Positions 44,119 through 51,805 of a DNA stretch of 64,000 bases are shown piece by piece. Made by a program: the position numbers and the translations under genes. Position 1 is the first letter of the stretch. Each line of letters opens with the position of its first letter. This stretch comes from Diaphorobacter sp. HDW4B (GTDB lineage: Bacteria; Pseudomonadota; Gammaproteobacteria; Burkholderiales; Burkholderiaceae_C): NCBI RefSeq assembly GCF_011305535.1, contig NZ_CP049905.1, positions 4,772,001 through 4,836,000 on the forward strand. Direction: 5' to 3'. The notes under the pieces were generated by a model. It did not search any database and was not told the DNA's origin. It saw nothing but the letters and a program-made list of their open reading frames with translations.

Positions 44119-45045
44119 ATGAACGTAGATCCCAAGCACATCATCCAACTGCACATGATCGTGGAGCTAGGCTCCTACAGTCAGGCGGCGGAGAAGCTCA
44201 ACATCACCCAGCCGGGCCTGACCCGCAACATCCGGGTGCTGGAGGAGCGGCTTGGCGTGAAGCTGCTGCGCCGGGGAAAGACCGGCGCGCGGCCCACGGA
44301 TGAGGGCAAGGTGATCGCCGCATATGGAAAAAAACTCTTCGAGATCAACCAGCGCGTGTCGGGCTATTTCGATGGCCTGCGCGTGGGGGACTTCGGCAAG
44401 ATCCGGCTCGGTCTGGCCTACACGCTGTCCAACGCCTATCTGGCCAATCCGATCCACGAGTACCTGGAAGAAAAGACCCATTCGGTCATCCAGGTGAGTT
44501 CGGGATCGACGCTGGAACTGGTGGAGCAGCTGCAGGCCGAGAAGGTCGATGTGGTGCTTGGCGGCGTGCAGATCAACAAGGCGAGCGACGACTATGTGTT
44601 CGAGCCGCTGACCAAGAACTACCTCATGGTCATCGGTCGCAAGGGGCATCCGCTGGTCAGCAAGGTGCAGGTGGAGAACAAGGATCTGGAGGCGTTCCGC
44701 TGGATCATCTCCGCCGAGTTCGATCCGATCCGCAAGGACGTGGATTCGTTCCTGAGCGCTCTGGGCATCAAGAAGAACATGATTTCGTTGGAGACTTCTT
44801 CGACGAGTCTGATCATCGAGACGCTGCTGATCTCGGACTACCTGGTCGCGCTGCCGTCGGTGATTGCGCAGAAGCTGATCGATGTGGGTTTGATGTCGGA
44901 GGTGAAGATCACCGAAGTGCACAACCTGCGGCCCATCGGCGTCGCGTACCGGCGCAACAGTATCGATGAGTCGTTCGTGCAGTCGTTCGTCACGCACATC
45001 AAGCGCTGGTTTGCCAACCACCATGGTCCGATGGAGAACTCCTGA
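44119..45045 (+). CDS. LysR-family transcriptional regulator
   Basis: A 308-residue LTTR with an N-terminal winged helix-turn-helix (IVELGSYSQAAEKLNITQPGLTRNIRVLEERLGVKLLRR) and a periplasmic-binding-protein-like effector domain. The effector-domain opening GKIRLGLAYTLSNAYL resembles the CbnR/GalR-type aromatic regulators. It is inside the plus-strand gene series rather than divergent from it, so it may control both the upstream ring-cleavage genes and the transport/lower-pathway genes downstream. Inverted repeats of LTTR style lie in the 45046-45468 gap. Confidence 0.92.
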   Translation: MNVDPKHIIQLHMIVELGSYSQAAEKLNITQPGLTRNIRVLEERLGVKLLRRGKTGARPTDEGKVIAAYGKKLFEINQRVSGYFDGLRVGDFGKIRLGLAYTLSNAYLANPIHEYLEEKTHSVIQVSSGSTLELVEQLQAEKVDVVLGGVQINKASDDYVFEPLTKNYLMVIGRKGHPLVSKVQVENKDLEAFRWIISAEFDPIRKDVDSFLSALGIKKNMISLETSSTSLIIETLLISDYLVALPSVIAQKLIDVGLMSEVKITEVHNLRPIGVAYRRNSIDESFVQSFVTHIKRWFANHHGPMENS

Positions 45046-45468
45046 GTTCTGAGTCTTCACATTCGATTCACTGCATTCGCGAGTATTGAATGCGGTAATT
45101 CGTGATTATCCGTGATGGATATTCATGCCGACAATTCATTGCAGGGTTTTCACTGCATTGAATGACTTACGTTGGATATTGATTATCTAAATTTTATGGA
45201 TCTCATTATTTTATTGATGGATCGCCTGAAATATCCGGTGATGGTCAATCGTGCTCCGAATTTCTGATTTTCAATAATCTGCAGTTCATGTTCATTTATT
45301 GGAATTGCGCCATGAAGCGGCGCTGAATGTCGCGATCATTCGTGTTCACAGCCGCAGGGGTGCTGTCAAGTCAATCAGAGACATTCATTGACTTCGTAAA
45401 TACGATTAATGCCAGTCAATCCAAAAGTGGACGGCTGGAGCCAGTTTCAAACAGAAGGAGACAAGCAA
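45046..45468. promoter_or_regulatory. A/T-rich intergenic region with LTTR-style inverted repeats
   Basis: 423 bases, markedly richer in A/T than the flanks, with no supported gene. GCATTC-N9-GAATGC (45073-45093) is a symmetric LTTR-like site. ATTCATTGCAG (45134-45144) pairs with CTGCATTGAAT (45153-45163) with one mismatch. ATTGACT and AGTCAAT occur around 45384 and 45414. Probably the promoter and operator region for the outer-membrane-protein and transporter genes, and perhaps a terminator zone for the LysR transcript. Confidence 0.5.
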
Positions 45469-46422
45469 ATGAAAAGAACATGGATCAGCTTTGCCGTCAT
45501 GGCACTGGTTGCTGCAAGTGGTACGGCCAATGCGTCTGTGCATCAACCTCAAGGTTTGAATCTGGGTGGCACCAGTTTCATGGACGGTTTTGGTTCCAAC
45601 GATCCGGGTTGGGCCTATATCCAACTGTTTCGCGTCAATCGCATCAACAAGACCACGGATTCCAATGGCGATTCCAATCCGCTGCTGAAAGACCCACGCA
45701 TCGGCAGCGAACTCTCGCTGCACCAGATTCTGTACAACACAGATGTCACCATCGGTGGTGGTCGCCTCGGTTTCACGGCCATTCTTCCTCTGGTGCGCCT
45801 GGGTGCCAAGACGGCCGCGGACAGCCCGGTGCAATTGCATTCGAGCAGCGGCATCGGTACGGGTGACCTGACGTTGGGTGCCTATCTGCAGATGCGACCG
45901 GTGATTCAGGATGGTCGTCCGGTATTTTCTCAGCGATTTGAGGTGGATATTCTGGCGCCCACGGGTCAATATGATGCCAAGTATTCTGCCAATCGCGGCA
46001 CGAACTACTGGTCGGTCAATCCAAGCTGGGCCATGACCTGGTTACCGACCAAAGAGCTGGAATTGAGCACGCGCCTGCATTATCTGTACAACTCGAAGAA
46101 TACCAAGCCGGATGGCGTGGCTCCGTTTATCACGAGCTACCAATCCGGTCAGGCGGTGTGGGCCAATTTCGCAGCGAGCTATGCGATCAATGAGCAGTGG
46201 AGGGCGGGGGTGAGCGGCTACTACTTCAAGCAGCTCAGCAATGACAAGGCCAATGGTGCAACGGTGGCAGATTCAAAGACCGTCGGGTTCGCCATGGGGC
46301 CTGGGCTGTTCTGGAAAATGGACCAGCACAATATTTTCATGGCCAATTTCTACGTGCCGGTCGTCAATAAAAACAACCTGTCCGGCAAAACCCTGAACAT
46401 CCGTTGGGTCCATCCCTTCTGA
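45469..46422 (+). CDS. Outer-membrane channel-like protein (SphA/phenol meta-pathway transporter family)
   Basis: A 317-residue exported beta-barrel protein. The signal peptide is residues about 1-23 (ISFAVMALVAASGTANA). The barrel ends NIRWVHPF with an aromatic last residue. The GTNYWSVNPSWAMTWLP segment and PTGQYD motif match the family of transporters found in phenol and aromatic degradation operons (often called MetA-pathway phenol degradation-like protein). The start at 45469 follows AAGGAG at 45454-45459; the longer frame from 45409 is rejected. The gene looks less GC-rich than its neighbours, so recent acquisition is possible. It precedes an MFS transporter, fitting a two-membrane uptake route. 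Confidence 0.85.
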   Translation: MKRTWISFAVMALVAASGTANASVHQPQGLNLGGTSFMDGFGSNDPGWAYIQLFRVNRINKTTDSNGDSNPLLKDPRIGSELSLHQILYNTDVTIGGGRLGFTAILPLVRLGAKTAADSPVQLHSSSGIGTGDLTLGAYLQMRPVIQDGRPVFSQRFEVDILAPTGQYDAKYSANRGTNYWSVNPSWAMTWLPTKELELSTRLHYLYNSKNTKPDGVAPFITSYQSGQAVWANFAASYAINEQWRAGVSGYYFKQLSNDKANGATVADSKTVGFAMGPGLFWKMDQHNIFMANFYVPVVNKNNLSGKTLNIRWVHPF

Positions 46423-46452
46423 TGATTATCTGAACGTTCCAAAGGAGACAAT

Positions 46453-47688
46453 ATGGCGACCAGTATCAAAACTGTCGTATTTCGAGTCGCAGTGATTTAC
46501 CTGCTGGGGGTGCTGGCCGCCATGACGGTCGGCACGGCCGTGCCCGAGGTGTCATTCATCGCTCGAGAATTCCACCCCGAAGACAAGTCGATTCTTGGCC
46601 TCGTGGTGTCCATGCCATCGCTGGTCGTGGCCATCGGCGCGCTGCTGGCGGGCTTCTTCGTCGACAAGCTCGGCGACAAGAAAATGCTGTTCCTCGGCAC
46701 CGTGCTGATGGTGGCGGGCGATGCCACGGTGATCGCTTCGTCGAACATCGACATGCTGCTGGCAGGGCGCTTCATCTCGGGTCTGGGTTATGTGCTGGTG
46801 GCCGTCTCGGCGATCACGATGCTGGTGCGTCTCACGCCCATCGAGCATCGCACCATGGCGCTGGCCGTGTGGTCCACGTTCGTGCCGCTGAGTTTCATCA
46901 TCCCGTTCCTCACATCGGGTTGGCTGCGCGGTCTGAGCGATTGGCGCGGCGCGTTCTACGCACATGCTGCAGCCAGCGTTCTGCTGCTGGTGATTTGCCT
47001 GGCCACCTTGCCATCGCGTGACAAGGAAGGCGAGCAGGTCTCCCGCACCCGCGGCGTGCGTGATGTGCTGAAGTCGCCATGGCCTTATCTGCTGGGTCTG
47101 GGCATTGGCGGCGACGCGTTCCTGCACGTGGGCATCATGTCCGTGCTCGGCCCTTATCTGGCGCACAAGTACGGTACCGATCCTGCGGTCATCAACGTGT
47201 GGAACATCGGCGCGATGGTGCTCAACATGCTGGGTTGTCTGCTGTTCGGCAAGTTGCTGAACAAGGGTGTTTCGCCGCTCAAGGTCAACATCGTCTCGAT
47301 CATCCTCACGGGTGCTCCGGCGCTGGCGATCTTCGCGTTCCCCATCGGTGTCGATGCGTCCATCGCGTGCTCGTGGATCTTCATGTTCTTCAGTGGCCTG
47401 CTGACCGGCATGATCATCTTCACGCCTTCGGTGGCACCGACCCGCGAAAGCATGGGCGCGACGAGCGGCCTGGTCACGCAGCTCACCTTGCTGGGCGTGC
47501 TGCTGAGCGCTCCGGTGTTTTTTGGCGCGATGGCAGCACCTTCGCCCACGCCCATCCTGATCGCCATCTCGGTCGGTCTGCTGGTGTGCCTGTTCCGCAT
47601 TCCGATCCTCTCGCGAATCGAGCACAAGCACAGCGGCACCGACGCGCCAGCCAAGCCCGTTGGAACGCCTTCTCGCGCTGCGACCTGA
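46453..47688 (+). CDS. MFS transporter
   Basis: A 411-residue major facilitator protein with about twelve membrane helices. The loop 2-3 motif is GFFVDKLGDKKML and a second motif RESMGATSGLVTQL occurs near helix 10. It follows the outer-membrane channel gene by 30 bases with AAAGGAGAC before its ATG, so the pair probably moves one compound across both membranes. Import of the aromatic growth substrate is the likely role; export of a toxic intermediate is the alternative. The C-terminal tail is hydrophilic. Confidence 0.9.
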   Translation: MATSIKTVVFRVAVIYLLGVLAAMTVGTAVPEVSFIAREFHPEDKSILGLVVSMPSLVVAIGALLAGFFVDKLGDKKMLFLGTVLMVAGDATVIASSNIDMLLAGRFISGLGYVLVAVSAITMLVRLTPIEHRTMALAVWSTFVPLSFIIPFLTSGWLRGLSDWRGAFYAHAAASVLLLVICLATLPSRDKEGEQVSRTRGVRDVLKSPWPYLLGLGIGGDAFLHVGIMSVLGPYLAHKYGTDPAVINVWNIGAMVLNMLGCLLFGKLLNKGVSPLKVNIVSIILTGAPALAIFAFPIGVDASIACSWIFMFFSGLLTGMIIFTPSVAPTRESMGATSGLVTQLTLLGVLLSAPVFFGAMAAPSPTPILIAISVGLLVCLFRIPILSRIEHKHSGTDAPAKPVGTPSRAAT

Positions 47689-47713
47689 AGCGCTCGACGC
47701 TGCTGTCGCAACC

Positions 47714-47755
47714 ATGACGCAAGCACGGCACCGCCAGGCGGGGTGCTTGTGTCAT
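47714..47755 (+). terminator. Strong hairpin after the MFS gene
   Basis: ATGACGCAAGCAC (47714-47726) pairs with GTGCTTGTGTCAT (47743-47755) with one mismatch, and the enclosed GC-rich segment can extend the stem. There is no long T-run, so it may be an attenuator or 3-prime end stabiliser between the transport genes and the next group of enzymes. Confidence 0.45.
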
Positions 47756-47792
47756 CACACAGATTCATTCACCAACAACAACACCAAGACCT

Positions 47793-48521
47793 ATGACCGA
47801 GCTGCAAAGCAACAACCTTGAGTACTCTTTCGGCGCGCAGAAGCTGATCGGCTTTCTGGCCAAGCCCAAAGCGCAGGCCGTGCGCGCCGGAGTGGTGCTG
47901 ATCCATGACGCGTTCGGCGTCAGCGACTTCATTCGCGAGCAGGCCGAGCGTCTGGCCGCGCAGGGTTATGCGGTGCTGGCAGCAGACATCTGGGGCGATG
48001 GTCGTCAGTTGCGCGATGAATCTGAAATCGGTCCGACGATTGGCCGCTTCGCCAGCGACCGTGCGGAGTGGATGGGGCGCATTCGCGCGGCCATCGACAC
48101 GCTGGCCGACAGCGCCGATCTGGATGTCTCGCGCATTGCGCTCGCGGGTTACTGCTTTGGTGGTGCATCGGCTCTGGAGTATCTGCGCACGCAGCGCCAT
48201 GTGGCGGGTGTGGTGAGTCTGCACGGCGGCCTGGATCTGGTGGGACAGGACTGGAGTGCGGCTCGCACATCTTCCAAGGCGCTGGTGCTCACGGGTGCCG
48301 AAGACCCGATGGCCAGCGAATCGTCGCTCGCGTTCCTGCAGCGCGGCCTCACGCAGTCGGGCGTGGACTGGGAAGTGAATCTCTACGGCCACGTCAAGCA
48401 TGGCTTCACACGCCCCGATGCGGACCGCGCCAACAAGCCCCAGGTCATCGCCTACAGCGAGTCGGCGGCGCGCCGCTCGTGGCTGGCGATGAGCCGCTTT
48501 CTGCAGGAAGTGCTGGCCTGA
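47793..48521 (+). CDS. Dienelactone-hydrolase family protein
   Basis: A 242-residue enzyme with the Cys-Asp-His triad of true dienelactone hydrolases: Cys in GYCFGGAS near residue 124, Asp in TGAEDPM near residue 172 and His in HVKHGFTRPDA near residue 203. Such enzymes open lactone rings formed after intradiol cleavage of substituted catechols, and related forms act on other esters. No intradiol dioxygenase or muconate cycloisomerase is nearby, so the exact role is open. It begins the second plus-strand enzyme group (DLH, cupin, SDR, NTF2-like, FAH-like), which is tightly spaced. Confidence 0.87.
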   Translation: MTELQSNNLEYSFGAQKLIGFLAKPKAQAVRAGVVLIHDAFGVSDFIREQAERLAAQGYAVLAADIWGDGRQLRDESEIGPTIGRFASDRAEWMGRIRAAIDTLADSADLDVSRIALAGYCFGGASALEYLRTQRHVAGVVSLHGGLDLVGQDWSAARTSSKALVLTGAEDPMASESSLAFLQRGLTQSGVDWEVNLYGHVKHGFTRPDADRANKPQVIAYSESAARRSWLAMSRFLQEVLA

Positions 48522-48567
48522 AGGCCGCCCGATTCAAAAGCAAATCACAGTACAGGAAAGCCAAGTC

Positions 48568-49488
48568 ATGAACGCATTGGATGCAGGTATCGTTCCGGTC
48601 GAAACAGCGCTGGAGTTCGATGCCTTGAGAAACGGCTGGTCGGCGTTGACCACCGAAACCAAATTCGTCACCCGCATGGGTCGTCCCGTGGTCGGCGCGC
48701 CTGGCGGCCCCATCTACATTCTGCTGCGCGGTGAAGAGACTGCCGGTCAGGTCGGCATCTACGACCAGACCGCCGTCGCGGGCTCGTCCGTGCCGCTGCA
48801 CCATCAGACCACAGAAGACGAGACCTTCTACGTGCTCGAAGGCCGCTGGCGCTTTCAGGCCGGCTCGGTCGTGCAGGAAGCGGGCCCCGGCATGCTGGTG
48901 CACGCGCCCGCGCACACCAGCCACGCCTTCGGCGCGCTCGAAGGCCCGAACGACATCGCGCGCATGCTGAGCTGGAACGCACCTGCCGGGCACGAGCGTT
49001 TCTACATCGGCATGCACGACTCGGCAGAGAAGGGCGAGCGCCCGGACATCGTCGCCGCGCCGCGCTATCGCACCATCTTCTCGCCCAACGAAGCGCCTAC
49101 GCCAGTACCCGTGGGCACGGAAGGCGGCGCGTTGGCACCTGCCATAGCCATGTTCACGAACTTCGAGCAATCGCCACAAGCCAGCCTCGGCGGCGTGACG
49201 GTCGCCACCTTGCTGAACACCGAGCAGACCACCGATCGCCAACTGATCCGCGAGGTGCATTGCGCCGCGGGCGAGTCGTTCACCGAGTTGGCCGACTACG
49301 GCGTGGGCCCACGCTACTTTTACCTGACCGCGGGCGAATGGGACATCACCGTGGGCGATGAAGTGCACCGCTGTGCAGCACACACCACCGTGATGGTCGA
49401 TCGCGCTGCCCCATTGAAGGCGCAAGTGGTGGGCAATGAGCAAGGCGTGCTGTTGGAACTGAATTTCGGCAAGCCCGCAAACGTTTAA
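48568..49488 (+). CDS. Bicupin protein
   Basis: A 306-residue protein with two cupin domains. The first has the metal-binding pattern VPLHHQTTEDETFYVLEG (two His and Glu) near residue 76 and HAPAHTSHAFG near 112; the second domain (about residues 190-300) keeps the fold (GPRYFYLTAGEWDITVGD) but lacks the His pair, so only one metal site is expected. Bicupins include gentisate and hydroxynaphthoate dioxygenases and quercetinase, so a ring-cleaving dioxygenase is possible; isomerases or unknown roles cannot be excluded. It lies 46 bases after the DLH gene and 15 before the SDR gene. Confidence 0.78.
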   Translation: MNALDAGIVPVETALEFDALRNGWSALTTETKFVTRMGRPVVGAPGGPIYILLRGEETAGQVGIYDQTAVAGSSVPLHHQTTEDETFYVLEGRWRFQAGSVVQEAGPGMLVHAPAHTSHAFGALEGPNDIARMLSWNAPAGHERFYIGMHDSAEKGERPDIVAAPRYRTIFSPNEAPTPVPVGTEGGALAPAIAMFTNFEQSPQASLGGVTVATLLNTEQTTDRQLIREVHCAAGESFTELADYGVGPRYFYLTAGEWDITVGDEVHRCAAHTTVMVDRAAPLKAQVVGNEQGVLLELNFGKPANV

Positions 49489-49503
49489 TTTCGAGAGTCA
49501 ATC

Positions 49504-50286
49504 ATGGATTTGGGAATCAAAGGACGCCGCGCGTTCATCTCCGCTTCTTCGCAAGGTCTGGGTCTGGCATGCGCCGAAGCGCTCGCGCGTGAAGGCGTGC
49601 ATGTCACGCTCAACGGCCGCAATGCCGAAAAGCTCGAAAAGGCCGCCAAGCTGCTGCGCGAAACCCTAGCCGGTGCGCAAGTGGATTTCATCGCCGCCGA
49701 TCTGACCACGCCGGAGGGCCGTGCGCTGATCATTCAAACGCTGCCCGACGTGGACATTTTGGTCAACAACAACGCAGGTCCACCACCTGGCAAGCTTGAT
49801 GACTGGACCGAAGAAGCGCTGCTCGGCGCGATGAACGCCAACATGATCCCCGGCGTGCAGCTCATGCGTGCCTACGTGCCCGGCATGCGTGCGCGCAAGT
49901 TCGGTCGCATCATCAACATCACTTCCGCGATGGTGAAGACGCCGCACTACATCATGGGTCTGTCGACCTCCGCACGCACGGCGCTGACCGCCATCAGCAA
50001 GGCCATCAGCGCCGAAGTGGTGGTGGACAACGTCACCGTCAACAACCTGCTGCCCGAGCGCATCGACACGCCGCGCCAGGAATTCATGGCCCAACGCATG
50101 ATGGCGCAGGACGGCATCACGCACGAAGAAGCGCGCCGCCGCATCGCGTCGAGCATCAACGCCAAGCGCATGGGCAAGCCCGAAGAATTCGGTGCTGCCT
50201 GCGCATTCCTGTGCAGCTCGCTGGCCAGCTATATCTCGGGCCAGAACCTGCAGCTCGATGGCGGTTCGTACGAAGGGCTGGTGTGA
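49504..50286 (+). CDS. Short-chain dehydrogenase/reductase with atypical active site
   Basis: A 260-residue classical-size SDR. The cofactor region is present (ISASSQGLGLACAEAL near residue 14) and NNNAGPPPG near residue 90. Where classical SDRs have Ser followed by Tyr-x-x-x-Lys, this protein has ITSAM and then MGLSTSARTALTAISKA, so neither Tyr nor Lys is at the expected spot (aligned as S-x-x-x-R). The C-terminal SYISGQNLQLDGGS is typical. A subgroup of SDRs shares this change; whether it is a dehydrogenase, a dehydratase-like enzyme or a binding protein is unclear. Its stop overlaps the next ATG by one base. Confidence 0.82.
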   Translation: MDLGIKGRRAFISASSQGLGLACAEALAREGVHVTLNGRNAEKLEKAAKLLRETLAGAQVDFIAADLTTPEGRALIIQTLPDVDILVNNNAGPPPGKLDDWTEEALLGAMNANMIPGVQLMRAYVPGMRARKFGRIINITSAMVKTPHYIMGLSTSARTALTAISKAISAEVVVDNVTVNNLLPERIDTPRQEFMAQRMMAQDGITHEEARRRIASSINAKRMGKPEEFGAACAFLCSSLASYISGQNLQLDGGSYEGLV

Positions 50287-50687
50287 TGGCTGCCGTGGTG
50301 AATCCGTCATTGGATATGGAAATTCGTTCCGCATGTCTGGACTTGGAGCGCCGACGTCAGGCCGCGTTGGTGGCGGTGGACCTCAAGGCGCTGGACGCCA
50401 TGTTCGCCGACGATCTGGTGCACATCCACAGCGTGGGTCTGGTGCACGACAAGGCGGAATTGCTCGCGCACATCGACGCCAAGCGCGGCTTTGCGGCCAT
50501 CGAGCGTGGTCACTTGACGGTTCGTGTGCTGAGTGAAGACGCAGCGGTGATGACCGGCACCATCAACAACCACATGCGCGCGCCCGACGGCAGCATGAGC
50601 GAGATGCGCGGCATGGTCACGCAGATCATTCGGCGCGAGCCTACGGGCTGGAAATTCATGCATTTCCAGCTCACGCTGATCAAATAG
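50286..50687 (+). CDS. NTF2-like (SnoaL/DUF4440) protein
   Basis: A 133-residue cone-shaped NTF2-fold protein. LERRRQAALVAVDLKALDAMFADDLVHIHSVG at the N-terminus and the final GWKFMHFQLTLIK strand are characteristic. Such proteins act as small isomerases, dehydratases or hydrolases, or as partner subunits. The ATG shares a base with the SDR stop (TGATG), so strict coupling with the SDR gene is likely, and the two may work on one intermediate. The longer frame from 50211 is inside the SDR gene. Confidence 0.82.
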   Translation: MAAVVNPSLDMEIRSACLDLERRRQAALVAVDLKALDAMFADDLVHIHSVGLVHDKAELLAHIDAKRGFAAIERGHLTVRVLSEDAAVMTGTINNHMRAPDGSMSEMRGMVTQIIRREPTGWKFMHFQLTLIK

Positions 50688-50708
50688 AAATCAACAGGAA
50701 CAAAAAAG

Positions 50709-51554
50709 ATGAAATTGGTTCGCTTCACCCAGGCAGGCACTACCCGCATCGGCAAGCTCGTCGATGGTCAGGTGATTGACCTCTCCGCAGTCACCGGCCA
50801 CAGCGACTCCATGCGCGCCGTGCTCACGCAATGGAACGACCTGCGCGCAAAGCTCGAAGCCGTCACCGCGCCTGCTTTCGCGCTCGACCAACTGCGCCTC
50901 GAAGCGCCGATCAACGACCCGCAGAAGTACCTGGCCATCGGCCTGAACTACAAGGAGCACGCCGAAGAAGCCAAGGCCGCAGGCATTCCGATTCCCACCA
51001 GCCAGCTGTGGTTCAACAAGCAGGTGTCGTGCATCAGCGGCCCGTTCGATCCCATCGAGTTTCCTGCTGACGTGAAGGTGCTCGACTACGAAATCGAACT
51101 CGGCGTGGTCATCGGCAAGCGCTGCCGCCGCGTGAAGGCTGAAGATGCGCGCTCGGTCGTCGCCGGTTATCTGGTGACCAACGACGTGTCCGCCCGCGAC
51201 TGGCAATCCCGCTCGCCCACGTTCACGCTCGGCAAGTCCTTCGACACCCACGGCCCCATTGGCCCATGGCTGACGACCGACGACGAAATCGCCGACCCGA
51301 TGAACCTGAACATGAAGCTCACGGTGAACGGCGAAGTGCGCCAGAACTTCCCGACCGACGACATGATCTACAACATCTGGCAGCAGATCGAGTACCTCTC
51401 CACCGTCATGACATTGGAACCCGGCGACGTGATCGCCACCGGCACACCATCGGGCGTGGGTGTGGCGATCAACAAGACGCTGCAAGTGGGCGACGTGGTG
51501 CGCGCCGAGATCGAGCAGCTTGGTGCCATCGAGAACACGGTGGTGGCTGGCTGA
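50709..51554 (+). CDS. Fumarylacetoacetate-hydrolase family enzyme
   Basis: A 281-residue FAH-superfamily protein of the acylpyruvate hydrolase/2-oxohepta-3-ene-1,7-dioate hydratase type. Metal ligands are in DYEIELGVVIG (two Glu) near residue 120 and NDVSARDWQ (Asp) near 155, with GKSFDTHGPIGPWL and TGTPSGVGVA closing the site. It would hydrolyse or hydrate a ring-cleavage-derived keto acid. It is the last gene of the island on plus; 35 bases after its stop is the hairpin at 51589-51625. Together with the bicupin it suggests a gentisate/homogentisate-style lower route next to the meta-type genes. Confidence 0.9.
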   Translation: MKLVRFTQAGTTRIGKLVDGQVIDLSAVTGHSDSMRAVLTQWNDLRAKLEAVTAPAFALDQLRLEAPINDPQKYLAIGLNYKEHAEEAKAAGIPIPTSQLWFNKQVSCISGPFDPIEFPADVKVLDYEIELGVVIGKRCRRVKAEDARSVVAGYLVTNDVSARDWQSRSPTFTLGKSFDTHGPIGPWLTTDDEIADPMNLNMKLTVNGEVRQNFPTDDMIYNIWQQIEYLSTVMTLEPGDVIATGTPSGVGVAINKTLQVGDVVRAEIEQLGAIENTVVAG

Positions 51555-51588
51555 CAGGCTTCTCTTCGGCAGTCTCGAAGGTGATGCA

Positions 51589-51625
51589 GGCCTTCAGGCC
51601 GTCAGCGGATGACGGCGTGAAGGCC
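51589..51625 (+). terminator. Long hairpin after the FAH-like gene
   Basis: GGCCTTCAGGCCGTCA (51589-51604) pairs with 51610-51625 except for one central G opposite G, around GCGGA. There is no T-run. It probably marks the 3-prime end of the catabolic transcript and shares GGCCTTCA/TGAAGGCC with the repeat at 37678-37770. Confidence 0.55.
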
Positions 51626-51689
51626 CGCTGCTGTTCAAGCGCTGGTTGATGTTTCCAGTCCATGAACAACAAGAATTCTTTGAATTTGA

Positions 51690-51708
51690 AATAAGAGTGA
51701 TTCGCATT
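51690..51708. promoter_or_regulatory. Candidate Fur-binding site
   Basis: AATAAGAGTGATTCGCATT lies about 100 bases before the ECF sigma gene. Read in reverse (AATGCGAATCACTCTTATT) it resembles beta-proteobacterial Fur boxes before fecI-type genes, although it matches the E. coli 19-mer at only about half of the positions. Iron control of this block is expected on context. Confidence 0.5.
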
Positions 51709-51805
51709 AATGTATGATCATCCCTTTGTGCCATAGGGGCCTGATCGTCTTTGCACGATTCCCGAATGGCGCGCTGCTTTTTCTGGCCGCCATTTGGGAT
51801 TCGTC

